Source: Erwinia persicina NBRC 102418 (lineage in GTDB: Bacteria > Pseudomonadota > Gammaproteobacteria > Enterobacterales > Enterobacteriaceae). From it: 64,000 nucleotides of DNA. A program made the translations under genes and the position numbers. The notes beneath the pieces are model-generated. The model saw only the letters and a list, made by a program, of their open reading frames with translations. It was not told the origin of the DNA and made no database searches. This document shows positions 26,799-35,299 of the stretch, piece by piece. The stretch is taken from NCBI RefSeq assembly GCF_001571305.1, contig NZ_BCTN01000013.1:62001-126000 (forward strand), read 5' to 3'. How positions within the stretch are numbered: the first letter of the stretch is position 1; the number at the start of each line of letters is the position of its first letter.

Positions 26799-27454
26799 AG
26801 GATTTTCATCCTTCTCTCAAGGCGACGCAGAACAAAACTCAGCACCAGCGTGATAATCAGATAGATAACAGCGACGGCGCTCCAGATTTCCAGCGCGCGG
26901 AAGTTACCGGCAATAATTTCCTGCCCCTGACGGGTCAGTTCTGCCACGCCAATGACGATAAACAGCGAAGTGTCCTTAATGCTGACGATCCACTGGTTAC
27001 CCAGCGGGGGCAGCATGCGGCGCAGCGCCAGCGGCATAATCACGTAGCGCAGCGTCTCACGGCTGGAGAGGCCCAGTGCCAGACCGGCTTCACGAAAGCC
27101 ACGGTTAATGGACAGAACTGCGCCACGGGTGATTTCAGCGATATAAGCACCGGAGTTGATCATGATGGTCACCACAGCAGCGGTGAACGGGTCAATCCTG
27201 AAGTCCGGCAGGGCCATAGGCAGGGCGAAATAGATAAACATCACCTGCACCACAATCGGCGTGCCACGGATCAGTTCAATGAAAACCAGCGCGATGTTGC
27301 GTGAAAGCCAGCCACCGTAGGCACGGGCAAAGCCCGCAGCCAGACCGATGATGACACCACCAAGCAGACCGAGGACCGAAATCCACAGGGTCATTTTGGC
27401 GCCTTCAAGCAGGATTGGAATTGCAGGCCAGATGGCGCTCCAGTCAAACTGCAT
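26795..27454 (-). CDS. glnP: glutamine ABC transporter permease GlnP
   Basis: The 219-residue inner-membrane permease has about five helices and the EAA loop ([26 protein letters not shown]) that contacts GlnQ. Length and sequence match E. coli GlnP. GGAG lies 7 bases before ATG 27454. Separated from glnH by 91 bp holding a terminator-like hairpin. Confidence 0.97.
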   Translation of the reverse strand: MQFDWSAIWPAIPILLEGAKMTLWISVLGLLGGVIIGLAAGFARAYGGWLSRNIALVFIELIRGTPIVVQVMFIYFALPMALPDFRIDPFTAAVVTIMINSGAYIAEITRGAVLSINRGFREAGLALGLSSRETLRYVIMPLALRRMLPPLGNQWIVSIKDTSLFIVIGVAELTRQGQEIIAGNFRALEIWSAVAVIYLIITLVLSFVLRRLERRMKIL

Positions 27455-27491
27455 GTTTATTCTCCGGATCTAAACCATTTTGTTGATGTGG

Positions 27492-27523
27492 AAAAAACGC
27501 AGGGGCATCACACTCCTGCGTTT
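27492..27523 (-). terminator. intercistronic terminator-like hairpin, glnH-glnP
   Basis: On the minus strand AAACGCAGG (27523-27515) pairs with CCTGCGTTT and is followed by further T residues (27494-27492). In this position it would let only part of transcription continue into glnPQ, keeping the binding protein in excess. Confidence 0.7.
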
Positions 27524-27545
27524 AAGTACGGCGGTATTATTCTTA

Positions 27546-28292
27546 TTATTTAGGTTCGCTGCCGAACCATTTTTTGTAGAGAGTGTTATAGGTGCCGTTA
27601 TCGCGCAGCGTTTTCAGTGCGCCGTTAACTTTTTCGCGCAATTCATCGCTGCCTTTCGGGAAGGCAATGCCGTACTGCTGGGCTTCAATAGAGTCACCGA
27701 CGGCTTTGAACTGGCCTTTGCCTGCGGTATGGATGAAGTAAAGAATATTTGGCGTATCGTGCAGAACCGCATCGGCACGGTTTGTACCTAATTCCATGTA
27801 GGCATTATCGATGTTCGGGAACTGACGCAGATCTTTAAATTTGATGTGTTGTTTAGCGTAGTCAACCGACCCGGTGCCGCTCTTGACTGCCACGACTTTG
27901 CCGTTCAGATCATTGATGCTTTTAATGGCATCATTGCCGGCTTTCACCATCACTAACAGGCCGCTTTTGTAGTAGCCGTCTGAGAAATCAATGGCTTTCT
28001 GGCGCTCTGGGGTAATGGTGATCCCGGCCAGAGCCAGGTCAACGTTACGGGTTTGCAGTGCGGGGATGATGCCGCTGAAATCCATAGGTTTCAGGGTATA
28101 TTCCATGTTCAGCTGTTTCGCGATCGCGTCCCACAGGTCAATGTCGAAACCGACATATTTATCGCCCTGTTTGAATTCGAAAGGCACGAAAGCGGTATCG
28201 GTAGCAACAACCAGTTTTTTGTCAGCAGCCGTGGAAGACATGGCAAACGCTAATGTCAGCGCAGCAAGAGAAACCTTAAAAATTGACTTCAT
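27546..28292 (-). CDS. glnH: glutamine-binding periplasmic protein GlnH
   Basis: The 248-residue solute-binding protein has a Sec signal peptide ([22 protein letters not shown]) and is very close to E. coli GlnH ([45 protein letters not shown]-like [18 protein letters not shown]). Tandem ATGs lie at 28295 and 28292; the second has AAGGA 7 bases upstream and matches the E. coli start. Nitrogen regulation is indicated by upstream sigma-54 and NtrC signals. Confidence 0.97.
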   Translation of the reverse strand: MKSIFKVSLAALTLAFAMSSTAADKKLVVATDTAFVPFEFKQGDKYVGFDIDLWDAIAKQLNMEYTLKPMDFSGIIPALQTRNVDLALAGITITPERQKAIDFSDGYYKSGLLVMVKAGNDAIKSINDLNGKVVAVKSGTGSVDYAKQHIKFKDLRQFPNIDNAYMELGTNRADAVLHDTPNILYFIHTAGKGQFKAVGDSIEAQQYGIAFPKGSDELREKVNGALKTLRDNGTYNTLYKKWFGSEPK

Positions 28293-28351
28293 CATTTTAT
28301 CCTTATCGCTTCTCGGGAAAGGTCTTTTCCGATTAAATGCCCGCAGCCCTA

Positions 28352-28368
28352 TGAAATATTCGTGCCAA
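28352..28368 (-). promoter_or_regulatory. sigma-54 promoter of glnHPQ
   Basis: The minus strand reads TTGGCACGAATATTTCA, matching the -24/-12 consensus TGGCAC-N5-TTGCA at all but one base. It lies 60 bp upstream of the glnH start, equivalent to glnHp2 of E. coli. Confidence 0.85.
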
Positions 28369-28440
28369 CTTGTAAAATTTGTTGAAAAACAGGGTGTTGG
28401 ATGCAGTTTTTCTTCATGCTGTTGGCAGGGTTCACTGTGG

Positions 28441-28489
28441 TGCACTTTTTTGGTGCCCCGTTATGGTGCGTTATGTTTATTGTGGTGCA
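28441..28489. promoter_or_regulatory. NtrC enhancer sites upstream of glnH
   Basis: TGCAC-N7-GGTGC at 28441-28457 matches both half-sites of the NtrC consensus. Further half-sites TGGTGC (28464-28469) and TGGTGCA (28483-28489) follow. They lie about 75-120 bp upstream of the -24 element, a usual enhancer distance. Confidence 0.75.
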
Positions 28490-28585
28490 GCAGCAGTTTT
28501 AGCAAATTGCGGGATAAAAACAACAGATAGTGGCGGGGGGTAGCAATTAAATGTCGCTGACGTCTTACTTTTGAACAAGAAAAGC

Positions 28586-28616
28586 AAAAAAAAACAGAGG
28601 ATATATTCCTCTGTTT
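28586..28616 (-). terminator. rho-independent terminator of dps
   Basis: A perfect 10-bp stem AAACAGAGGA/TCCTCTGTTT with a 5-base AT loop runs into a stretch of eight or nine T on the minus strand. A second small stem (GGGTGA/TCACCC, 28623-28640) lies between it and the stop codon. Confidence 0.93.
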
Positions 28617-28665
28617 CTAAAAGGGTGAGCAATATCACCCCATAATGTCACGGACAGGAGTGACG

Positions 28666-29169
28666 TTATTCGATGTTAGATTCGATAAACCACAGGAACT
28701 TATCCAGATCGCGGGAAGCGGCGGTAAAGATGTCCGCAGTGTCTTCATCAGCGACTTCACCAATCGCTTTACGGACATCATTAGCCACGATGCCGTAGCG
28801 GTCAGCCAGTGCTTTAAGATGATCCTGCACGCTGTGGATGTTCAGCGGGTAGCTTTTCAGAGGGGTTCTGTCCGCCACAATCTGCGTAGTCCCCAGCGCC
28901 ACACCGCCCAGTTGCACAACGCGTTCCGCGATGGTGTCCTGATGTTCCGTGATCGCCGTGCGGAAGCCGTCCAGCATCTCATGCACGCCGATGAAGTTAG
29001 CGCCACGCATATTCCAGTGGGCCTGCTTGGTGATCAGGGACAGATCGATAAATTCAATAACCAGACGATTAAGCACCTCAATGGTGGCTTTTTTGTCGTC
29101 TTCGGCCACGTCGTTACGGGTGTAAATCAGATCAGAAGATTTTGCTTTAACCAGTTTAGCGGTACTCAT
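28666..29169 (-). CDS. dps: DNA protection during starvation protein Dps
   Basis: The 167-residue ferritin-like protein is nearly identical in pattern to E. coli Dps. The lysine-rich N terminus ([12 protein letters not shown]) binds DNA; the ferroxidase residues are in [25 protein letters not shown]; the C terminus [16 protein letters not shown] is conserved. It condenses the nucleoid and oxidises ferrous iron with peroxide. ATG 29169 is chosen over 29172 because it matches the E. coli length and places AGAGGA 8 bases upstream. Confidence 0.97.
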   Translation of the reverse strand: MSTAKLVKAKSSDLIYTRNDVAEDDKKATIEVLNRLVIEFIDLSLITKQAHWNMRGANFIGVHEMLDGFRTAITEHQDTIAERVVQLGGVALGTTQIVADRTPLKSYPLNIHSVQDHLKALADRYGIVANDVRKAIGEVADEDTADIFTAASRDLDKFLWFIESNIE

Positions 29170-29524
29170 CATTAATATCCTCTTGAAGTCAGGTTGTCCT
29201 AATTGAATACGGGAATAAGTATAGCACTCATTTTTAACCTTGCAGGAAAGATACTGCCTATTGCTGGAATAGCAGGCCCCGGTTGAGTAAACAGAGGCCG
29301 TTAATCGGTATACAGAATAAAAATGCGAATGATTTTCATTTGTTATTTTTATTTATCACCTTGTTTTATTTGATTTTTTTAAAATTTTTTAATTCAGGTT
29401 GATTATATTAATAACAAAGTGTTTCATTGCGCTTAAATTAACCAATGAATGGCGAAATTTGCTAAAAAATAACGATGGCGGGCAGTCACCCACCGTGAAT
29501 GTATTTTCGCTGCTGCTGTTAATT
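29170..29524. other. dps-rhtA intergenic region, AT-rich
   Basis: This gap holds the dps promoter region. About 29310-29520 is very AT-rich compared with the rest of the window, which suits IHF, Fis or H-NS binding known at dps promoters. A Fur-like sequence lies at 29325-29343. No coding frame is convincing: a plus-strand frame of 135 codons over its right half runs into the reverse complement of rhtA. Confidence 0.6.
29325..29343. promoter_or_regulatory. weak Fur-box-like sequence upstream of dps
   Basis: The 19-mer GCGAATGATTTTCATTTGT matches 12 of 19 positions of the GATAATGATAATCATTATC consensus, including both central GAT/ATC-type cores. It lies about 155 bp upstream of dps. AT-rich sequence raises the chance of coincidence. 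Confidence 0.3.
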
Positions 29525-30421
29525 TTATTCCCTGATTTCCCCTACCGGGTCAATGTCACGCTTGGGCGGGCGCATGGTCAGGGTCGAACCTGCAGAGGCG
29601 GTAATAATCGCCAGCAGGGCCAGCCACTGTACCAGCGTCAGCTGTTCGCCAAGAAACAGCATGCCGGACATCGCGGCCATCGCGGGCTCCAGACTCATCA
29701 GCGTCCCGAAAGTACGTGCAGGCAGACGGGTCAGGGCTACCATCTCCAGCGAGTAGGGCAGGGCGCTGGACAGGACGGCGATCGCCAGGCCAATCGGGAT
29801 CAGTGACAGCGTCCATATTCCGGGGTTGGCATATACCAGCCCCAGCGGGACGAAGACCAGCGCACCGATCAGTGAACCGGCCGCGACGGTAGCCGGGCCG
29901 TGCTGGCTGCCTGCCCGTTTGCCCGACAGGATATAAACTGCCCACAGGGCACCGGCGGTCAGCGCGTACAGCGCGCCGATGGGATCAATACTGTTGATAT
30001 TGTGTCCGATCGGAAGCAGGAAAATCAGCCCGGTGACGGCCAGTGCCACCCAGAGAAAATCGAGCGGGCGGCGCGAGCCGGCAAGTGCCAGCACCAGTGG
30101 ACCCGTAAATTCCAGCGCCACAGCAATACCCAGGGGGACGGTTTGTATCGATAAATAGAAGGTGTAGTTCATGCCCCCCAGAGCCAGACCATATATCACC
30201 AGCGGGACAATTTGCTGCCGCGCAAAACGCAGCCGCCATGGCTTAAAGATGGCACATAGTATCAGCGTGCCCAGCCCCAGCCTCAGGGCGGTAATACCTG
30301 GCGCACCAACGGTTGGGAAGAGGGTTTTAGCCAGCGCGGCACCGCCCTGAATAGAGATCATGGCAATCACAAGCACCATGACAGGTAGCCAGACTGAATT
30401 GATAACGCGTGAAGAGGACAT
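29525..30421 (-). CDS. rhtA: threonine/homoserine exporter RhtA
   Basis: The 298-residue inner-membrane protein has ten predicted helices in two EamA (DMT family) repeats. It matches E. coli RhtA/YbiF (295 residues): ISIQGGAALAKTLFPTVGAPGITALRLGLGTLIL and LPYSLEMVALTRLPARTFGTLMSLEPAMAA. It exports threonine, homoserine and related amino acids. Divergent from ompX, as in E. coli. Confidence 0.95.
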   Translation of the reverse strand: MSSSRVINSVWLPVMVLVIAMISIQGGAALAKTLFPTVGAPGITALRLGLGTLILCAIFKPWRLRFARQQIVPLVIYGLALGGMNYTFYLSIQTVPLGIAVALEFTGPLVLALAGSRRPLDFLWVALAVTGLIFLLPIGHNINSIDPIGALYALTAGALWAVYILSGKRAGSQHGPATVAAGSLIGALVFVPLGLVYANPGIWTLSLIPIGLAIAVLSSALPYSLEMVALTRLPARTFGTLMSLEPAMAAMSGMLFLGEQLTLVQWLALLAIITASAGSTLTMRPPKRDIDPVGEIRE

Positions 30422-30796
30422 CCGGTGTTCCCGCCTTAATGTTCCGTTTATGAGGAGAGTTTGCGTTGACAGTGTACTGAAAGGCTCGGGTAATCTCAGT
30501 ATTGGCGAAGAATATTCCGTGCGAAAAGTTCGGTTTTCTTAAAATTCAGTACCAGTTCAGTAAAGAATTGTCAGAAATGATTAGGATTTATCTCAATGAC
30601 GGTTTTTTTACACACGAAATGATCAGGCGTTAAAATGCGGGAATTATAAGAAAAAAGAATGACATAGATGCGATCATTAACTTTCTGTTACACCAAACAT
30701 TCTCTTAGACAACAAAATCAGGGCAGAGTTTCTTGCTGATTTTTGTTATATTTTCAGCGTTGTCAGGAGAGAAGTACTTTCACATTTGAGGTGGTT
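30422..30796. other. rhtA-ompX divergent regulatory region
   Basis: The gap of 375 bp is AT-rich and holds the promoters of both flanking genes. A TTATAT/TATATT hexamer near 30747-30753 is the best -10 candidate for ompX, about 45 bp before its ATG. No small coding frame or terminator stands out. The right third, the ompX leader, ends in GAGGTGG before the ATG. Confidence 0.5.
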
Positions 30797-31306
30797 ATGA
30801 AAAAAATTGCATGTCTTTCAGCATTAGCTTGCGTTCTGGCAGTATCTGCTGGTTCAGCAATGGCACAGAGCACCGTTACCGGTGGTTACGCTCAGAGCGA
30901 TTACCAGGGCGTGGCAAACAAAGCTAACGGTTTCAACCTGAAGTACCGCTACGAAAACGGCAGCGATGCACTGGGTTGGATCGGTTCTTTCACTTACACT
31001 GAGAAAGATCGTACTGATGCAGGCGACTACATCAAGGGCCAGTACTATGGCATCACTGGTGGTCCAGCTTACCGTCTGAATGACTGGGCAAGCATCTACG
31101 GTGTTGTTGGTATCGGCTATGGCAAATACCAGTACAACGAACCAAACCGTGAGCGTTATAATTCAAGCGACGTAGGTTTCTCCTACGGTGCTGGCCTGCA
31201 GTTCAACCCAATCCAGGACATCGCTCTGGACGTGGGTTACGAGCAGAGCCGTATCCGCAACGTTGACGTTGGCACCTGGACTGCTGGCGTAGGTTACAGC
31301 TTCTAA
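30797..31306 (+). CDS. ompX: outer membrane protein OmpX
   Basis: The 169-residue eight-stranded beta-barrel has a signal peptide (MKKIACLSALACVLAVSAGSAMA) and ends in YSF, the terminal aromatic signal for BAM insertion. It matches E. coli OmpX (171 residues): STVTGGYAQSDYQG, GPAYRLNDWASIYGVVGIGYGK. GAGG lies 5 bases before the ATG. Codon use is markedly biased towards highly expressed codons, in line with an abundant porin-like protein. Confidence 0.97.
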   Translation: MKKIACLSALACVLAVSAGSAMAQSTVTGGYAQSDYQGVANKANGFNLKYRYENGSDALGWIGSFTYTEKDRTDAGDYIKGQYYGITGGPAYRLNDWASIYGVVGIGYGKYQYNEPNRERYNSSDVGFSYGAGLQFNPIQDIALDVGYEQSRIRNVDVGTWTAGVGYSF

Positions 31307-31346
31307 GTTGCTAACCGCAAGTCCGTTATCCGGACTGACGTTGAAG

Positions 31347-31374
31347 AATCCGCCCCCCGGGGCGGATTTTTTTT
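31347..31374 (+). terminator. rho-independent terminator of ompX
   Basis: A 10-bp GC-rich stem AATCCGCCCC/GGGGCGGATT with a 2-base loop is followed by eight T. A smaller stem AGTCCG/CGGACT (31319-31334 region) precedes it. Confidence 0.93.
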
Positions 31375-31398
31375 GTCTGAAGGCCAGCCTTTTACTGC

Positions 31399-32979
31399 TT
31401 ATTTCGCAAAGGGATCCTGCTGTAGCTGGCTAAACGGCAGACGCTTGAGAGCAAAGTTGGTCACCTCAATAGCCGGGCCTTTATCTTCTGAAATAAAGCG
31501 ATAGCGCGGCACGATTTCCTGACTCTGGATCCCGGTCCACTGTGAAAACAGCATCATAAAATCATTGGCCGAACGGGGTGTGGCAATTTTCTGATGGCGA
31601 CGATCATTGCCTGAGCTGATAAACATAGGCACCTCAAAATTCTGCCGGTATTTATCATCGTGGGTCAGGTATTCGTTGCGGGTGCCTTTTTCTTTAAAAG
31701 CCAGCCCGTGATCGGAAAAATAGATCATCGAAAAAGTCAGTCCGCTGCTGTGCAACTGCTGCCAGAGCTGCTGCAGGAAACCGTCGGTCTGGGTCACGCT
31801 GTAGAGGTAACAGGAAGTCTCCAGTGAGTGCAGGCGCTCCACGTAGCGCCCCCGCGTCCGGTCGCAGGCTTTCGGGTGAGAACCGACCAGGTGATACACC
31901 AGCAGACGAGGGCGATCGACCGGATGGGTCAGCGCCGCCGGAGTAAAATTCAGCAGGTCTTCATCGCGAGTCGCTTTATCGGCTTCAAAGTCGCCGTTTT
32001 TAAGAAAATGCACGTTTTTCGCCCGGCGGGCAATGCTGGCTATCGGTGTATCAAACTGACCAATCTGCCCCTGATTGGACAACCACCAGGTATCAAAACC
32101 AGCACGGTTGGCCAGCGTAATAATATTGTTCTGATATTCAGGTTTACCGTCCACCACCTGGGTCAGGGTCAGGCCCAGGGATTTTTGCGTTGAGGAGGCC
32201 GCTGAAGTGTAGTGGGTAAAAAATTGTCCGTTCAGCTGGCTGGCAAAGGGGGTGTTATCCCAGCGCCCGCCAAATGCCCCAAGCGCATCCCGCCTGGCAC
32301 TTTCACCAATGACCACCACATAAATTTGCTGCTGTGGCTTAACGCTGGTCACATGCCAGTCATCTTTCAGCGTGGCCAGCTGGTTCATGCGGTCAATCTC
32401 TTTATCGACTGAAAGCTTGCTTTCAATCGTATCTTTTACAAAGCGTGCCATCGGGAAGCCGGTATCTTTCAGGTTAAATACCCCCCCTGTCAGCTGATTG
32501 ATCACGGGCTGGGTTATCAAGGCAACCAGCACGAAGGCAAGACAGGCGCTTTCCGGGTGTCCCCAGGGCTGTTTTACCCGGGGTTTACGCATCAGGGCTA
32601 CCGCGCCCACGATAAGGATGGCCAGCCCGATAACATAGTCGTGCAGTGGGAAGATCAGCAGGATTTCACTGGCTTCCTCCACGTTTGTCGCGTGCAGTGC
32701 CAGCAGGGTATTAAAATTAGGTGGGCCATAGACCTGACCAAAGGGATAGTAAAAGCCGGCAATGGTCGCACAGGCGGCGATCAATATTTTCTGTGACGTT
32801 AGCGCGACGGCCGCCAGCAATACCAGTAGCGCGGTAAACGCCAGCGTGTATAAACCGCTTATCGGGTAGCCAAAGGCCAGGTTAATCAGGGCGGACAACA
32901 GCAAATACAGCCCAACATACGGGCTAATCCAGGCACGATAACGGCCTGCGGACGCAGTTTTAATTAATGTCAGATTCAT
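31399..32979 (-). CDS. opgE: phosphoethanolamine transferase OpgE (YbiP)
   Basis: The 526-residue inner-membrane protein has about five N-terminal helices (residues 15-170) and a periplasmic alkaline-phosphatase-fold domain (about 215-520). The domain has metal and nucleophile motifs VVVIGESARRDALG, SAASSTQKSLGL and YFSDHGLAFKEKG. It corresponds to E. coli YbiP/OpgE, which adds phosphoethanolamine to osmoregulated periplasmic glucans. Position between ompX and mntS/mntR is conserved. The ribosome site before ATG 32979 is weak. Confidence 0.93.
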   Translation of the reverse strand: MNLTLIKTASAGRYRAWISPYVGLYLLLSALINLAFGYPISGLYTLAFTALLVLLAAVALTSQKILIAACATIAGFYYPFGQVYGPPNFNTLLALHATNVEEASEILLIFPLHDYVIGLAILIVGAVALMRKPRVKQPWGHPESACLAFVLVALITQPVINQLTGGVFNLKDTGFPMARFVKDTIESKLSVDKEIDRMNQLATLKDDWHVTSVKPQQQIYVVVIGESARRDALGAFGGRWDNTPFASQLNGQFFTHYTSAASSTQKSLGLTLTQVVDGKPEYQNNIITLANRAGFDTWWLSNQGQIGQFDTPIASIARRAKNVHFLKNGDFEADKATRDEDLLNFTPAALTHPVDRPRLLVYHLVGSHPKACDRTRGRYVERLHSLETSCYLYSVTQTDGFLQQLWQQLHSSGLTFSMIYFSDHGLAFKEKGTRNEYLTHDDKYRQNFEVPMFISSGNDRRHQKIATPRSANDFMMLFSQWTGIQSQEIVPRYRFISEDKGPAIEVTNFALKRLPFSQLQQDPFAK

Positions 32980-33210
32980 TATTGGTTCTTATTAGGGAGA
33001 TCTATAGCGGCCGCTCAGTTCGACGCTGAAGTGGCTGACTGCCTGATACTACTCGTCAGATAAGGGGGGATGGGGTGGGGTGGTGCCCAATCGGCCTGCA
33101 CTCTTAACGAAAGGCTGGCACGATAATCGCTGTTTTACTGAAAGGCAACCAGCAATATCAATAAGTTCTGTGAAGTCGCTGACAAAATAGTCAGTTACGG
33201 CGCTGGCGGG

Positions 33211-33318
33211 TTAAGAAGCCTGACCGGCAGGCTTCGAATTGACCAGCATTTCCAGCAGCATCAGTCGCAGTGTAAACGGCGAACGGCAAAATAATCTTAA
33301 TAACAGCGGTACTTTCAT
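33211..33318 (-). CDS. mntS: manganese-responsive small protein MntS
   Basis: This 35-residue frame starts at ATG 33318 with GGAGG 8 bases upstream and ends at TAA 33211. Its core (LFCRSPFTLRLMLLEMLVNSKP) aligns with E. coli MntS, which has the same SPF-RLMLL-ML-N-KP pattern in 42 residues. MntS raises intracellular manganese when the metal is scarce, probably by inhibiting the MntP exporter. The locus lies between opgE and mntR in the same orientation as in E. coli. An MntR box upstream explains its repression by manganese. Confidence 0.88.
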   Translation of the reverse strand: MKVPLLLRLFCRSPFTLRLMLLEMLVNSKPAGQAS

Positions 33319-33362
33319 CTGATGTCCCTCCGGGCAGTCAGGATATGAACGAATTATCATCA

Positions 33363-33382
33363 GGTATAGCACAGGCTATACC
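33363..33382. promoter_or_regulatory. MntR operator
   Basis: The near-perfect 20-bp palindrome GGTATAGCACAGGCTATACC agrees with the E. coli MntR box core ATAGC-N-A-AGGCTAT. It lies 45 bp upstream of mntS and about 125 bp upstream of mntR. A partial second copy (CTATAGCCATAGCTA, 33383-33397) adjoins it. Manganese-loaded MntR would repress mntS here. Confidence 0.88.
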
Positions 33383-33471
33383 CTATAGCCATAGCTAAGA
33401 TGCTAAATTTTGTGCTGGCCCGCGGTTCGTTTACACTGTGTGCCACAACAGACTGGTGCGGCTTTTCGGTA

Positions 33472-33477
33472 TATAAT
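33472..33477 (+). promoter_or_regulatory. -10 element of mntR
   Basis: A perfect TATAAT lies 28 bp upstream of the mntR ATG. The -35 region about 17 bp upstream (CAGACT or AGACTG) is poor, so only the -10 is asserted. Confidence 0.55.
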
Positions 33478-33505
33478 GCGTCGGTTGATAAGAAGAGGAA
33501 GCTTA

Positions 33506-33955
33506 ATGAGTCGTCGCGCAAAAATTGCAGTGCCCGCGCCACTGAAAGATATTGAAGAGCATGTCGAAGGCTTCCGCCAGGTGCGGGAAGCGCACCGCCG
33601 TGAATTGATCGATGACTATGTCGAGTTGATCTCCGATCTGATCCGAGAATTTGGAGAGGCCCGCCAGGTCGATATGGCCGCCCGTCTGGGCGTGTCGCAG
33701 CCGACGGTGGCCAAAATGCTGAAACGCCTGGCGACCGGGGGACTGGTTGAGCAGGTGCCTTACCGGGGCGTGTTCCTGACGCCGGAAGGAGAAAAACTGG
33801 CAGAAGAGAGTCGCGAACGCCATCATATTGTTGAAACCTTTCTGCTGGCGCTGGGGATCAGCCCCGACACCGCCCGCCGTGATGCCGAAGGTATTGAACA
33901 TCATGTCAGTGATGAAACACTGGCAATCTTCAAAAAATTTAGCGAAAGTCGTTAA
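33506..33955 (+). CDS. mntR: manganese-dependent regulator MntR
   Basis: The 149-residue DtxR-family regulator has a winged helix (residues about 30-95: [56 protein letters not shown]) and a C-terminal metal-binding dimerisation helix set ([28 protein letters not shown]). It lacks the SH3 domain of DtxR, as do MntR proteins. It represses manganese uptake and mntS and activates export. GAGGA precedes ATG 33506; the frame extends upstream without a start signal. Confidence 0.95.
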   Translation: MSRRAKIAVPAPLKDIEEHVEGFRQVREAHRRELIDDYVELISDLIREFGEARQVDMAARLGVSQPTVAKMLKRLATGGLVEQVPYRGVFLTPEGEKLAEESRERHHIVETFLLALGISPDTARRDAEGIEHHVSDETLAIFKKFSESR

Positions 33956-34074
33956 CCCCCCTTTATTTATCCCCGATCACTGACGCTGTCTGCAACCGCC
34001 TGAGGAGCGCACCCGCAGGCCGGATTCCCTGTAATACAGCGTCAGAATGTCGGGACATAACATGGCGCGCCAGC

Positions 34075-35190
34075 ATGACCTCATTGCTAAGACCTTTTTT
34101 GCACGATCATTTTCTGCATCTGTTGGTAGTCCTGGGGCTGATACTGGCCTGTTTTGTTCCCTTCCAGCTGGCTGAACTGCCGGCTGCTGTTGACTGGCCG
34201 ACCATTATCACGCTTTCCGGCCTGCTGATGCTGACCAAGGGCATCGAAGCCAGCGGCTATTTTGATGTGCTGGGTCGACGCCTGGTGCAGGGGTTCAGCC
34301 ATCAGCGCCAGCTGGCATTGTTCCTGGTCGCGGCAGCGGCGCTGCTTTCAACCTTCCTGACGAACGATGTGGCGCTGTTTATTCTGGTGCCGCTCACCCT
34401 GTCTCTGCGTAAATACTCTGCGCTGCCGGTTGCCCGGCTGATTATCTTCGAAGCGCTGGCGGTGAATGCCGGTTCGCTACTGACGCCGATCGGTAACCCG
34501 CAAAATATCCTGCTGTGGCGTCATGGTGATGCCGGGTTTGCCGGATTTATTGTTCAGATGCTGCCGCTGGCCGGATGGCTGGTCGCCAGCCTGCTGTTGC
34601 TGACGGTCTTCTGTTTTCGTGCAAAGAAAATTGAGCGCCATCAGGAACAGGACGCGGCAACGTGGCAGCGCTCTCTGTTGTATACCAGTGCGGTACTGTA
34701 TCTGCTGTTTATCGTCGCGCTGGAGCTTGATTTCGCTGTCTGGGGGCTGCTGCTGGTATTTGCGATTTTCCTGGTGATGGCCCGTCGTATCCTGCTGGGG
34801 ATCGACTGGAGTCTGCTGGTGGTGTTTATCGTGATGTTTATCGATGTCTTTTTACTTACCCGGCTGCCAGCCATCCAGTCGTTGTTACAGACGACGGGGC
34901 AATTATCACAGGGTGGGCAGTTTCTGATGGCGGCGGGGCTGTCGCAGGTGATCAGTAATGTCCCGGCAACGATCCTTCTGTTGAGCAGCCTCCCTCCGTC
35001 TGTGCTGCTGGCCTGGGCGGTGAACATTGGTGGCTTTGGCCTGCTGCCGGGATCGCTGGCGAATCTGATCGCGTTGCGGATGGCGAAAGATCGCGCCATC
35101 TGGTGGCACTTTCATCTCTATTCGGTGCCTATGTTGCTTTGGGCGCTGCTCACCGGGTGGGGATTGTTTTTGTTTATTCATGCTTCCTGA
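34075..35190 (+). CDS. ybiR: YbiR, anion transporter-like membrane protein
   Basis: The 371-residue protein has about ten transmembrane helices and belongs to the CitMHS/ArsB ion transporter superfamily. It matches E. coli YbiR: ITLSGLLMLTKGIEASGYFDVLGRR, LSTFLTNDVALFI, NAGSLLTPIGNPQNIL, LSQVISNVPATILLL. The repeated NPQN and SNVP loops are the substrate-site hairpins of this superfamily. The physiological substrate is unknown. Located after mntR as in E. coli. Confidence 0.92.
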   Translation: MTSLLRPFLHDHFLHLLVVLGLILACFVPFQLAELPAAVDWPTIITLSGLLMLTKGIEASGYFDVLGRRLVQGFSHQRQLALFLVAAAALLSTFLTNDVALFILVPLTLSLRKYSALPVARLIIFEALAVNAGSLLTPIGNPQNILLWRHGDAGFAGFIVQMLPLAGWLVASLLLLTVFCFRAKKIERHQEQDAATWQRSLLYTSAVLYLLFIVALELDFAVWGLLLVFAIFLVMARRILLGIDWSLLVVFIVMFIDVFLLTRLPAIQSLLQTTGQLSQGGQFLMAAGLSQVISNVPATILLLSSLPPSVLLAWAVNIGGFGLLPGSLANLIALRMAKDRAIWWHFHLYSVPMLLWALLTGWGLFLFIHAS

Positions 35191-35299
35191 CGTCAGGCAA
35201 TTCTGCTTTTGTCAGGAAACCCTGGCATTTGTCAATTTTAGCCCTATGGTTATACCAGACTGAAAAAATTGCGTCCCCTGAACAGGGGACTTTTTACTG

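Noticed and set aside
28441-28489. TGGTGC repeats as a possible short CRISPR or iteron array
   Set aside because: The copies are unevenly spaced and match NtrC half-sites upstream of a sigma-54 promoter, a simpler explanation.
29399-29806. 135-codon plus-strand frame starting in the dps-rhtA gap
   Set aside because: The left part is low-complexity AT-rich sequence and the right part is antisense to rhtA.
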